20,064 bases of DNA from Gammaproteobacteria bacterium (GCA_003489145.1 DNJI01000005.1:1-20064), one strand, 5' to 3'; positions 7,524-14,100 are shown, numbered from the stretch's first letter. The notes: generated by a model not told the origin, from the sequence alone. Numbers and translations are program-made.

Positions 7524-8293
7524 AAATTATTGACTCCCATTGCCATATTGACCGCGTTGATTTAGATCAGTTTGGTGGTAGCATGGAAAGCATGCTTGCT
7601 CACGCTAAAGATTTATCAGTAGCGGAGTTTTTGTGCGTTTGTATTGATCTTGAACATTTCGATGATGTGTTTTCCTTGGCAAAAGCGCACCATCAGATTT
7701 ATGCTTCGGTGGGCGTACATCCTGTTGAGCAAGAAGGTAAAGACCCAAGTGTTGAAGAGTTGCTAACCCTAGCAGATCATGAAAAAATTATCGCTATTGG
7801 TGAAACAGGACTGGATTATTTCCATGTTAAAAAAGACACAGCTGATTGGCAGCGTGAGCGCTTCAGAAGACATATTGCAGCTTCTAATCAATCAGGCAAA
7901 CCGATGATTATTCACACGCGTGAGGCTAAGGCTGACACCATTGAGATTATGCAGCAAGAACAGGCGCAAGCAGGAGTTATGCATTGTTTTTCTGAAGATT
8001 GGGAAACTGCTAAAGCGGCACTAGATTTAGGTTTTTATATTTCATTTTCTGGCATTATTACTTTTAAAAGTGCAGCTGATTTACGCGAAGTCGCTAAGAA
8101 AGTACCGGCTGATCGTCTATTGGTAGAAACCGATTCTCCTTATTTAACACCCGTACCGTACCGTGGCAGAGCAAATTCACCCGCCTATACGTATTATGTA
8201 GCTGAAAAATTGGCAGAAATACGCGGGACCAGTATTGATAATATTGCACAACAAACTACGCAGAATTTTAACGATTTATTTTTCTCAAAATAG
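7520..8293 (+). CDS. tatD: TatD family metal-dependent hydrolase/DNase
   Basis: TIM-barrel amidohydrolase-type nuclease of the TatD/YcfH/YjjV group; characterised members are Mg2+-dependent 3'-5' DNases, while the physiological substrate of many members is unclear. All metal ligands are visible: DSHCHID with H7 and H9, GETGLDY with E95, IIHTREA with H132, MHCFS with H155, and ETDSPYLTP with D205. The protein has 257 residues, normal for the family. An upstream in-frame ATG at 7499 would add seven residues, but family members begin directly before the DSHCH motif and the ATG at 7520 makes a 4-base overlap with the preceding stop, so 7520 is preferred. Which TatD subgroup it belongs to (YcfH-like seems likely) cannot be fixed without alignment. 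Confidence 0.94.
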   Translation: MKIIDSHCHIDRVDLDQFGGSMESMLAHAKDLSVAEFLCVCIDLEHFDDVFSLAKAHHQIYASVGVHPVEQEGKDPSVEELLTLADHEKIIAIGETGLDYFHVKKDTADWQRERFRRHIAASNQSGKPMIIHTREAKADTIEIMQQEQAQAGVMHCFSEDWETAKAALDLGFYISFSGIITFKSAADLREVAKKVPADRLLVETDSPYLTPVPYRGRANSPAYTYYVAEKLAEIRGTSIDNIAQQTTQNFNDLFFSK

Positions 8294-9204
8294 TGGCAGT
8301 TTCTTTTAAAACCGTTGATGAATTTTCCGAAGGTCAGCGTCTAGACAACTATCTACTAAAGCATCTAAAAGGCGTGCCGAAATCGCATGTTTACCGAGTC
8401 ATTCGTAAAGGCGAAGTACGGGTAAATAAGGGGAGAAAAAAGGCAGAATACAAATTACAACTAGACGATGTGGTGCGTATCCCACCGATTCGAGTGTCAG
8501 AGTCTGGACAAGTTGAAGCATCAGATAATCTGAAACAATTATTGACTGATAGTGTTCTATATGAAGACAAGGGCTTGTTGATTATTAATAAACCAAGTGG
8601 TTTAGCTGTGCACAGTGGCAGTGGTGTAACCATTGGCGTGATTGAAGCTTTGCGTAGCATGTATAAAGATCCGGTTGAATTAGTACACAGACTCGATCGG
8701 GCAACCTCAGGTATCTTGCTCATTGCAAAAAAACGCAGTGTTTTAAAAAATCTTCACGAACAGCTCAGCCAACATCAAATGGAAAAACGTTATACCGCTT
8801 TAGTTAAAGGCACTTGGAGTAAAAAACGTCATACCATCGATGCCCCGTTATATCAAAATTCGAGATATACCGTGGTTGATGCCAAGGGCAAAGAAGCAAT
8901 TAGTCATTTTCAGCCACTTAAAAATTTTCATCAACAAGATTTTGAAGCGTCACTGGTCGAAGTATTGATTGAGACTGGGCGTACCCACCAGATACGCGCA
9001 CATGCTAAACACGCAGGCCATCCGATTGCTGGCGATGATAAATATGGCGACTCAAGATTTGATGCTGAGATAAAAACAAAAGGTTTGAATCGTTTATTTT
9101 TACACGCACATCAGCTCACATTTACCAACCCACTCACGAATGAGATTCAAAAAGTACAAGCACCATTAACGCAAGACTTGCAAGATTTCTTAAAAAAATT
9201 ATGA
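8293..9204 (+). CDS. rluC: 23S rRNA pseudouridine synthase RluC
   Basis: Isomerises uridines to pseudouridine in 23S rRNA (positions 955, 2504 and 2580 for E. coli RluC). The 303-residue protein has an N-terminal S4 RNA-binding domain (about 14-70, GQRLDNYLLKHL and VRVNKGRKK) and a RluA-type catalytic domain with HRLDRATSGILL, where D135 is the catalytic aspartate. The stretch after it, LHEQLSQHQMEKRYTALVKG (154-173), is closer to RluC than to RluD. ETGRTHQIRAH is the second family motif. The GTG start shares one base with the tatD TAG stop (TAGTG), and this start gives the expected distance to the S4 domain. Its TGA overlaps the ubiA ATG. RluA-family specificity is hard to call by eye, so RluC is likely but not certain. 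Confidence 0.92.
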   Translation: MAVSFKTVDEFSEGQRLDNYLLKHLKGVPKSHVYRVIRKGEVRVNKGRKKAEYKLQLDDVVRIPPIRVSESGQVEASDNLKQLLTDSVLYEDKGLLIINKPSGLAVHSGSGVTIGVIEALRSMYKDPVELVHRLDRATSGILLIAKKRSVLKNLHEQLSQHQMEKRYTALVKGTWSKKRHTIDAPLYQNSRYTVVDAKGKEAISHFQPLKNFHQQDFEASLVEVLIETGRTHQIRAHAKHAGHPIAGDDKYGDSRFDAEIKTKGLNRLFLHAHQLTFTNPLTNEIQKVQAPLTQDLQDFLKKL

Positions 9205-10043
9205 ATGCTTACTTTCGTCTTATGCGTCTTGATAAACCCGTCGGTATTTATTTGCTATTATGGCCAGCCCTATGGGCGTTATTTTTAGCGGCAGATGGGT
9301 GGCCTCGGTTAGATTTGATAATTATCTTTGTGTTAGGTGTTACCATCATGCGTTCGGCTGGTTGTGTGATTAATGACTATGCCGATCGAAAAATTGATAA
9401 GCTGATTGAACGTACGCAACATCGCCCAATCACTTCGGGTGAAATTACAGCTAAGTCTGCTTTGATTTTATTTTTTATCTTAATGCTCATTGCTTTTGGT
9501 TTGGTACTGATGACCAATAGTCTAACCATTCAGTTAGCCTTTATTGCTGCAGGGCTAGCGATACTCTACCCCTTTACTAAGCGTTGGACACACTTGCCTC
9601 AGTTCATATTGGGCTTGGCATTTGCTATGAGTGTGCCAATGGCATTTGCTGCAACGAATGGTAGCGTGCCTGACAGTGCTTGGTGGGTATTTGCTGCAAC
9701 GGTTATTTGGACAGTAATCTATGACACTATGTATGCGATGGCAGATCGAGAAGAGGATTTAAAAATTGGGGTGAAATCCACAGCGGTATTGTTTGCAAAA
9801 TTTGATAAATTGGTCATTGGAATGCTTCAAATTTGCTTATTTTTGCTGTTATTAAAAATTTCAGAAATTTTCAATTTAACGATTTTTTATGACATATCAC
9901 TGATTTTAACTGCATTTTTAATGATTTATCACCAAAAAATGATCAAAAATAGAGAGAAAACAGCCTGTTTTCAAGCTTTTTTACATAATAATTTCATCGG
10001 CATGGTGATTTTCACTGGAATAGCGTTACCCCTTATTCTATAA
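9201..10043 (+). CDS. ubiA: 4-hydroxybenzoate polyprenyltransferase
   Basis: Integral membrane enzyme of ubiquinone synthesis that joins a polyprenyl chain to 4-hydroxybenzoate. The 280-residue protein is largely hydrophobic with about eight helices. Both aspartate-rich, Mg2+-diphosphate-binding motifs are present: NDYADRKID (58-66) and ADREEDLKIGVKS (181-193). RTQHRPITSGE (71-81) is also characteristic of UbiA. The ATG overlaps the rluC stop by 4 bases. The chorismate lyase gene ubiC, a frequent neighbour, is not in this window, so 4-hydroxybenzoate supply must come from elsewhere. The last codons and the TAA lie inside a terminator hairpin, which makes ubiA the end of the mnmG transcript. 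Confidence 0.96.
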   Translation: MNAYFRLMRLDKPVGIYLLLWPALWALFLAADGWPRLDLIIIFVLGVTIMRSAGCVINDYADRKIDKLIERTQHRPITSGEITAKSALILFFILMLIAFGLVLMTNSLTIQLAFIAAGLAILYPFTKRWTHLPQFILGLAFAMSVPMAFAATNGSVPDSAWWVFAATVIWTVIYDTMYAMADREEDLKIGVKSTAVLFAKFDKLVIGMLQICLFLLLLKISEIFNLTIFYDISLILTAFLMIYHQKMIKNREKTACFQAFLHNNFIGMVIFTGIALPLIL

Positions 10044-10050
10044 GGGTTTT
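10030..10050 (+). terminator. terminator hairpin containing the ubiA stop codon
   Basis: CCCTTAT (10030-10036) pairs with ATAAGGG (10040-10046) around a TCT loop and is followed by TTTT. The ubiA stop codon TAA (10041-10043) lies in the 3' arm, so the last three codons and the stop do double duty as terminator. The stem is only 7 bp with three G-C pairs and the U-run is short, so termination may be partial. Confidence 0.6.
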
Positions 10051-10053
10051 ATT

Positions 10054-10069
10054 GTTGTAAATTTACAAC
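10054..10069. repeat. perfect 16-bp palindrome
   Basis: GTTGTAAATTTACAAC equals its own reverse complement. It is followed by TTTT on the plus strand, so it could be a second, weak terminator for ubiA (6-bp stem with an AATT loop). Its symmetry, and its place about 100 bases upstream of the predicted start of the next transcript, also fit a dimeric regulator's operator. I do not recognise a named regulator consensus in it. Confidence 0.5.
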
Positions 10070-10127
10070 TTTTATCCAATTTTTGTTCATATTTTACAAT
10101 AAATTTGCAATTTTTCATCAAATAACC

Positions 10128-10156
10128 TTGACAAACTTGTTTTTTATAGTAAAAAA
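10128..10156 (+). promoter_or_regulatory. sigma70-type promoter of the small membrane protein gene
   Basis: A perfect TTGACA (10128-10133) is followed after 17 bases by TAAAAA (10151-10156), a 4/6 match to the -10 consensus. The 55 bases upstream are very A/T-rich with runs such as CAATTTTTCATC (about 10108-10119), like an UP element. Transcription would begin near 10163 and leave a leader of about 43 bases. The -35 element is convincing; the -10 is less so. Confidence 0.55.
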
Positions 10157-10164
10157 GTAATAAC

Positions 10165-10187
10165 CAACAAAAACGTTGGGGTTTTTA
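10165..10187 (+). promoter_or_regulatory. leader hairpin with a T-run before the small gene
   Basis: CCAAC (10165-10169) pairs with GTTGG (10176-10180) over a short A-rich loop, then GGTTTTT follows. The shape is that of a weak intrinsic terminator or a 5' stabilising hairpin inside the untranslated leader. It ends before the GAGGG ribosome binding site near 10196-10200, so it would not cover it. A 5-bp stem is weak evidence by itself. Confidence 0.35.
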
Positions 10188-10205
10188 TAACAAAGAGGGG
10201 AAGAT

Positions 10206-10424
10206 ATGTTAAAAAATATAACAGGTTGGATTAAAGAGTTGACATCGGCTGGTGTAGCGCTAATCGCGTTGGCTGTTGTTGTTCAAGTAATCTTCGGTGC
10301 AACAGCTGCGTTTTTACCAGGTGATGTTGTCGGTTCTATTATTGGAATCGTAGGGCAACTTGGCGGCGCAAACCTAGTCGGTTTAGTTGCTGTTGCGTTG
10401 TTATACACACTGTTTAATAAGTAA
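10206..10424 (+). CDS. small two-helix membrane protein of unknown function
   Basis: I do not recognise this 72-residue protein. It begins with a short amphipathic stretch (LKNITGWIKEL, 2-12), then a hydrophobic helix (about 13-36), a PGD turn (38-40) and a second hydrophobic helix (about 44-70) ending in NK. The second helix is glycine-rich with small residues at 43, 47, 50, 53, 54 and 59, giving G-xxx-G spacing suited to helix-helix packing. Charged residues are K3, K10, E11, D40 and K72 only. No cleavable signal or cysteines are seen. It has its own promoter with a consensus -35, a GAGGG ribosome binding site five bases before the ATG, and a strong terminator, which suggests high expression. 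Holin-like, pilin-like, bacteriocin-like or oligomeric structural roles are all possible; none is supported by a motif. Confidence 0.8.
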   Translation: MLKNITGWIKELTSAGVALIALAVVVQVIFGATAAFLPGDVVGSIIGIVGQLGGANLVGLVAVALLYTLFNK

Positions 10425-10443
10425 ATAACATAGTAACTCAATA

Positions 10444-10471
10444 AAAAAACCCGCCGTAAGGCGGGTTTTTT
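10444..10471. terminator. bidirectional Rho-independent terminator between the small gene and dapD
   Basis: CCCGCC (10450-10455) pairs perfectly with GGCGGG (10460-10465) around GTAA, with six A's before and six T's after, extending the stem to 12 bp. Both strands therefore carry a hairpin followed by a U-run. It ends the plus-strand small gene (stop at 10424) and the minus-strand dapD (stop at 10488). Confidence 0.95.
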
Positions 10472-10487
10472 AGTTTCTAAGGAAAGA

Positions 10488-11303
10488 CTAAATCCCTCTT
10501 AGTAACTCGTTAATGCTAGTTTTAGAACGAGTCTTAGCATCTACTTGTTTTACGATAACGGCACAGTAAAGTGAGTAAGTTCCATCTTTAGAAGGTAGAT
10601 TTCCCGACACCACAACAGAGCCTGCTGGAATACGTCCGTAAGAAACTTCACCCGTTGCACGATTAAAGATCTTAGTTGACTGACCAATGTAAACGCCCAT
10701 AGAAATAACAGAACCTTCTTCAACAATGACACCTTCAACTACTTCTGAACGTGCGCCAATGAAGCAGTTATCCTCAATAATAGTTGGAGAAGCTTGTAAT
10801 GGCTCTAACACGCCACCAATGCCGACTCCACCAGAGAGATGTACGTTTTTACCAATTTGTGCACAAGATCCAACGGTTGCCCAAGTATCAACCATGGTGC
10901 CAGAATCGACATAAGCACCAATATTGACGTACGATGGCATCAGCACAGTATCTTGCGCAATGAAAGAGCCACGACGTGCACTGGCTGGTGGCACTACGCG
11001 TACACCAGTTGCTTTGAATTCTTCCGGCGTAAAGTCGGCAAATTTTGAAGGCACTTTATCGTAATACTGAGTGAAGCCGCCTGCCATTGGTACGTTGTCT
11101 TCTAATCTGAATGATAGTAGTACCGCTTTCTTTAGCCATTCGTTTACAGTCCAATTACCGATACTTTGTTGTTCAGCAACACGAGCTTGGCCAGAATCTA
11201 ATAAATGGATAGCCTCAGCAACAGCTTGTTTGATTTCTATACTAGCTGTTTGCGGGGTCAAGTTAGCCCTATCTTCAAAAGCTGCTTCAATAATATCTTT
11301 CAT
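10488..11303 (-). CDS. dapD: 2,3,4,5-tetrahydropyridine-2,6-dicarboxylate N-succinyltransferase
   Basis: Transfers succinyl from succinyl-CoA to tetrahydrodipicolinate in the succinylase branch of lysine and diaminopimelate synthesis, feeding both protein and peptidoglycan. The protein has an N-terminal helical domain and a left-handed beta-helix of hexapeptide repeats; long stretches such as MPSYVNIGAYVD, SCAQIGKNVHLSGG and NCFIGARSEVVEG are nearly identical to E. coli DapD (274 residues). I place the start at the ATG whose complement is 11301-11303 (271 residues) because a GGA lies six bases upstream of it; an in-frame TTG at 11309 would add two residues but has no spaced ribosome binding site. 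It is transcribed alone, divergent from ccoG. dapC/dapE are not in the window. Confidence 0.96.
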   Translation of the reverse strand: MKDIIEAAFEDRANLTPQTASIEIKQAVAEAIHLLDSGQARVAEQQSIGNWTVNEWLKKAVLLSFRLEDNVPMAGGFTQYYDKVPSKFADFTPEEFKATGVRVVPPASARRGSFIAQDTVLMPSYVNIGAYVDSGTMVDTWATVGSCAQIGKNVHLSGGVGIGGVLEPLQASPTIIEDNCFIGARSEVVEGVIVEEGSVISMGVYIGQSTKIFNRATGEVSYGRIPAGSVVVSGNLPSKDGTYSLYCAVIVKQVDAKTRSKTSINELLRGI

Positions 11304-11330
11304 GGTCAATCCATTAAATAAAAAATGAAC

Positions 11331-11360
11331 ATTATATCAGAGGCATGTTTTGATACTGAA
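11331..11360 (-). promoter_or_regulatory. dapD promoter with extended -10
   Basis: On the minus strand the sequence TGATATAAT (complement of 11331-11339) gives a perfect TATAAT preceded by the TGn extension. The -35 candidate TTCAGT (complement of 11355-11360, 18 bases away) is poor, as is usual for extended -10 promoters. Transcription would begin near 11324, about 21 bases before the dapD ATG. Confidence 0.65.
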
Positions 11361-11375
11361 TGCTTAGCTGTGTTA

Positions 11376-11418
11376 TTGACCTATATCAATGCATCAGTAA
11401 GCGTATTAATGATATGAT
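11376..11418 (+). promoter_or_regulatory. FNR/ANR-type site and -10 element of the ccoG-ccoH promoter
   Basis: TTGACCTATATCAA (11376-11389) matches the FNR consensus TTGAT-N4-ATCAA at nine of ten defined bases. TATGAT (11413-11418) is a 5/6 match to the -10 hexamer. A start of transcription near 11424-11425 puts the centre of the FNR site at about -42, the standard position for class II activation, and no -35 hexamer is needed. Activation of cbb3 oxidase and its assembly genes by FNR-family regulators under low oxygen is well established in other proteobacteria. The regulator itself is not in the window. Confidence 0.7.
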
Positions 11419-11452
11419 GTTGCGAATTGATTCAATGCCAAATGAAAGGGAA

Positions 11453-12850
11453 ATGAGCAAAGACAATATCCAAGTAGACAACCTATATACAGAAGGTGAA
11501 CAATGGGTGCAAAATTTAGGTGAAAAAACCGTTCATGCTAAGCGTATGGGTGGTAAATTTCGATTGCTTAAATGGCTTGGTACTTTGGTTTGGCTGCCTT
11601 TTTTTATTACGCCTTATATTACTTGGAATGGGCAGCAGGCAATATTATTTGATATTGAGAAGCGACAGTATCATTTGTTTGATGTAACCATCTTCCCGCA
11701 AGACTTGTGGATGCTAACCATGGTGTTGTTATTCTTAGCTATTCTACTGGCGGCAATGACCACCGTATTGGGCCGCGTGTTTTGTGGTTACTTTTGTTTC
11801 CAAACAGTTTGGACCGATATGTTTACCAAAGTTGAAGATTTTTTTGAAGGGGCACCTATTAAACGTCGAAAGCTTGAAGTAGCGCCGTGGGATTTGACCA
11901 AAATTCGGATTAAAATTAGTAAACATGTGGTTTGGCTAGCCATTGCTTTTTTATCTGGCGTTACTTGGATGTTGTATTTTGGCGTGTCATGGTCTGATTA
12001 TTTTGATGGATCTGCCTCTAGTACGACGCTTAGTATTACTGCTGCCATTTCATTAGGCGCTTACACTTTTGCAGGACATATGCGCGAACAAACGTGTCTG
12101 TGGATTTGTCCTTATGCGCGTATTCAAGGGGCGATGGTTGACAAGCAAACCATTATGCCAACCTATGATCATTATCGTGGAGAGCAGCGTGGCAAGCTTT
12201 CGAAAGGTCAGTATACTAAAGGCCAAGGTGATTGTATTGATTGCCATCAATGTGTGGCTGTGTGCCCGACCGGTGTTGACATCCGTAAGGGGCAAGAATA
12301 TGGCTGTATTACTTGTGGCTTGTGTATTGATGCTTGTGATTCAGTAATGACCAAAGTTGGTAAAGCAACAGGCCTAATTCGTTATACCTCGCTTGACGAA
12401 ATGAAATTTAATAAACCTTCTGTTGCTTTATATAAGCGCCCTAGGGTAATCGTGTATTCAACTATTTTAGTGCTAGCTTTATCAGTGTTAGGGGCTGGCT
12501 TGTTTAGTCTTGCACCGATGGACCTTAAAGTGTTACATGATCGACAGCCGCTTTTTGTACAGCTATCCGATGGCTCGATTCGTAATAAATATGAGTTAAA
12601 GATTATGAACAAGACACACCAATCAATGCTGGTCGATGTCGATTTTGAAAGTGAAATTGCCCATCTAACTTCTCAGAGACGACACAGAAATATCACCATA
12701 CCCTCGGGTAATGTGAAATCAGTTTATGTTTATTTAAAAGCATTCGAAAAAGATGTAGGTGACAACAATAGTGTGATATTTTCAGTCACAAGCGGCGAAG
12801 CTGATTTAGAATATAAATCATCATTTTTTACCCCAAAGAGCATGAATTAG
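11453..12850 (+). CDS. ccoG: cytochrome c oxidase cbb3 assembly protein CcoG (FixG/RdxA family)
   Basis: Membrane iron-sulfur protein needed to assemble cbb3-type oxidase; in Rhodobacter it has been linked to reduction of copper for the CuB site. From the chosen start the protein has 465 residues: membrane helices near 40-57 and 85-105, the CGYFCFQTVW motif (111-120), further helices, CLWICPYAR, then two ferredoxin-type clusters, CIDCHQCVAVCP (261-272) and CITCGLCIDAC (285-295), another helix near 332-353, and a C-terminal Ig-like FixG domain. In-frame ATGs at 11360, 11414 and 11435 would lengthen it; the first two lie upstream of the predicted transcription start, and 11453 has an AAAGGG just before it, although spacing is tight. 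Family N-termini agree with 11453. ccoNOP are not in the window. ccoH follows with no gap. Confidence 0.94.
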   Translation: MSKDNIQVDNLYTEGEQWVQNLGEKTVHAKRMGGKFRLLKWLGTLVWLPFFITPYITWNGQQAILFDIEKRQYHLFDVTIFPQDLWMLTMVLLFLAILLAAMTTVLGRVFCGYFCFQTVWTDMFTKVEDFFEGAPIKRRKLEVAPWDLTKIRIKISKHVVWLAIAFLSGVTWMLYFGVSWSDYFDGSASSTTLSITAAISLGAYTFAGHMREQTCLWICPYARIQGAMVDKQTIMPTYDHYRGEQRGKLSKGQYTKGQGDCIDCHQCVAVCPTGVDIRKGQEYGCITCGLCIDACDSVMTKVGKATGLIRYTSLDEMKFNKPSVALYKRPRVIVYSTILVLALSVLGAGLFSLAPMDLKVLHDRQPLFVQLSDGSIRNKYELKIMNKTHQSMLVDVDFESEIAHLTSQRRHRNITIPSGNVKSVYVYLKAFEKDVGDNNSVIFSVTSGEADLEYKSSFFTPKSMN

Positions 12851-13327
12851 ATGACTTTTCATAAAAGCCCAATGGCAGTAACCATGTTGGTATTGTTTTT
12901 AATTTTAGTCGGTGCAACGTTTTATCGTATTATCACTGCAATAGAAACCCATCCTGGATTGGTAGTTGCAGACGCCTATGAAACGGGTGAGCGTTATGCG
13001 GAAATTTTGGAAAATCGTAATAAGTTAGTTCAGCAAGGTTGGAAGCTTGAATTAGAATTACCTGAAACCATTACTCATAGTATTGAGCAAACTTATACAG
13101 CGGTCAGCACTAAGCAGGGAAAGCGTCTTAATAAAGCCAATGCTACTGCTTATTTCTATCGACCGCTTGAAATGAAACACGATTTTTCTAAACCCATGTA
13201 CGTGAATAAAGAGGGGATATACCAAGTAGAAGTGATTTTGCCACTCAAGGGAAGATGGGATGTGTTGATTGAAATCACCAAGGGCAGCTTTTTGCAACAA
13301 GTCTCAGCCAAAATGTTTGCTCAGTAA
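12851..13327 (+). CDS. ccoH: FixH/CcoH family protein, cbb3 oxidase assembly
   Basis: A 158-residue protein with one N-terminal membrane helix (about 8-28, MAVTMLVLFLILVGATFYRI) and a periplasmic domain, as in FixH/CcoH, which interacts with cbb3 oxidase and is needed for its assembly or stability. The periplasmic part ends with a 'GRWDVLIEI' segment (137-145) typical of FixH. The start ATG immediately follows the ccoG TAG, so translation is coupled and both genes should share the FNR-type promoter upstream. The copper-ATPase ccoI and the small ccoS, which often follow, are absent here because znuC converges from the other strand 12 bases downstream. No terminator hairpin is visible in that 12-base gap. 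Confidence 0.88.
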   Translation: MTFHKSPMAVTMLVLFLILVGATFYRIITAIETHPGLVVADAYETGERYAEILENRNKLVQQGWKLELELPETITHSIEQTYTAVSTKQGKRLNKANATAYFYRPLEMKHDFSKPMYVNKEGIYQVEVILPLKGRWDVLIEITKGSFLQQVSAKMFAQ

Positions 13328-13339
13328 TATGAACAAGAA

Positions 13340-14065
13340 CTAATCTTCATGACAATGATTATGATGATGTTCGTAAGTGGCCATTAATTCATCCATTTGA
13401 TCGGCAAATAAGTCATTAAATTGAGAATCTTTAATAATAGTTTCAGGTTGCCCCATGCAACAAATATGGCGGTACAAACACAAAACCTGAGTTGATTCTT
13501 TCATCACCCGGTGTAGATCATGTGAGACCATCAGCACCGCACAACCTTGTTGTTGGTGGATATCTTGAATAAGCTTGTACAAATGCATTTGACCATTCAC
13601 ATCTAGATTTTGAGCGGGCTCGTCTAGAATTAAGACGTTGGGTTTGTTTAGTAGGGCGCGGGCGAGTAAGACGCGTTGCAACTCGCCACCAGAAAGACTT
13701 TTTAATGGTGAATCTAGTAAGCTTTCAATACCTGTTAACAAGGCTGTTTCATGTAAAAAATTCTGCGCTACTTTTTGATTTAAATTAAGAAAGCCAATGA
13801 CTGAAATTGGAATAAATGGATTGGGGCTAAAAGTCTGTGGCGTATAACCAAGCCTGATGTCGCCTGAGCGTTTAATATCACCACTATCAGCTTTAATCAA
13901 ACCTAGCAAGACTTTAATTAGAGAGCTTTTACCTGCGCCATTGGGCCCAATAAGCGTGATAAATTCACCTGCTTTGAGTTCGAAACTAACGTTATCCAAT
14001 ACAAGCTTGCTATGATGACTTAGGCTGATATTATGGGCGCTAATGAGTGCTTGAGAAGTGGTCAC
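13340..14065 (-). CDS. znuC: zinc ABC transporter ATP-binding protein ZnuC
   Basis: ATPase subunit that would energise zinc uptake with a ZnuB permease and ZnuA periplasmic binding protein. The 241-residue protein has Walker A GPNGAGKSS (40-48), a GYTPQ Q-loop (73-77), the LSGGE signature (124-128), Walker B LILDEP (145-150) and the SHDLH switch histidine (H182). Features specific to ZnuC over other ABC ATPases are ARALLNKPNVL, DVNGQMHLY, HICC (200-203) and a C-terminal histidine cluster, HHHNHCH (233-239), which probably binds zinc. Translation appears to start at GTG (complement of 14063-14065), without a clear ribosome binding site. Neither znuA nor znuB is adjacent: polA diverges upstream and ccoH converges downstream. 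I see no convincing Zur box in the upstream 130 bases. Confidence 0.9.
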   Translation of the reverse strand: MTTSQALISAHNISLSHHSKLVLDNVSFELKAGEFITLIGPNGAGKSSLIKVLLGLIKADSGDIKRSGDIRLGYTPQTFSPNPFIPISVIGFLNLNQKVAQNFLHETALLTGIESLLDSPLKSLSGGELQRVLLARALLNKPNVLILDEPAQNLDVNGQMHLYKLIQDIHQQQGCAVLMVSHDLHRVMKESTQVLCLYRHICCMGQPETIIKDSQFNDLFADQMDELMATYEHHHNHCHED

Positions 14066-14100
14066 AACAGTTTGATTAAATAAAGTCTATTTTATACCTC

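Noticed and set aside
10726..11328. Several plus-strand open frames opposite dapD
   Set aside because: dapD on the minus strand is nearly identical to the known family over its whole length; the opposite frames show no recognisable protein character and overlap one another.
11360..11452. 31-residue N-terminal extension of CcoG from the ATG at 11360
   Set aside because: The extension overlaps the FNR-type site and -10 element, has no ribosome binding site, and known CcoG proteins begin near the 11453 position.
13328..13339. Terminator between convergent ccoH and znuC
   Set aside because: The gap is only 12 bases and no stem with a T-run could be formed there; transcripts probably end within the opposing gene.
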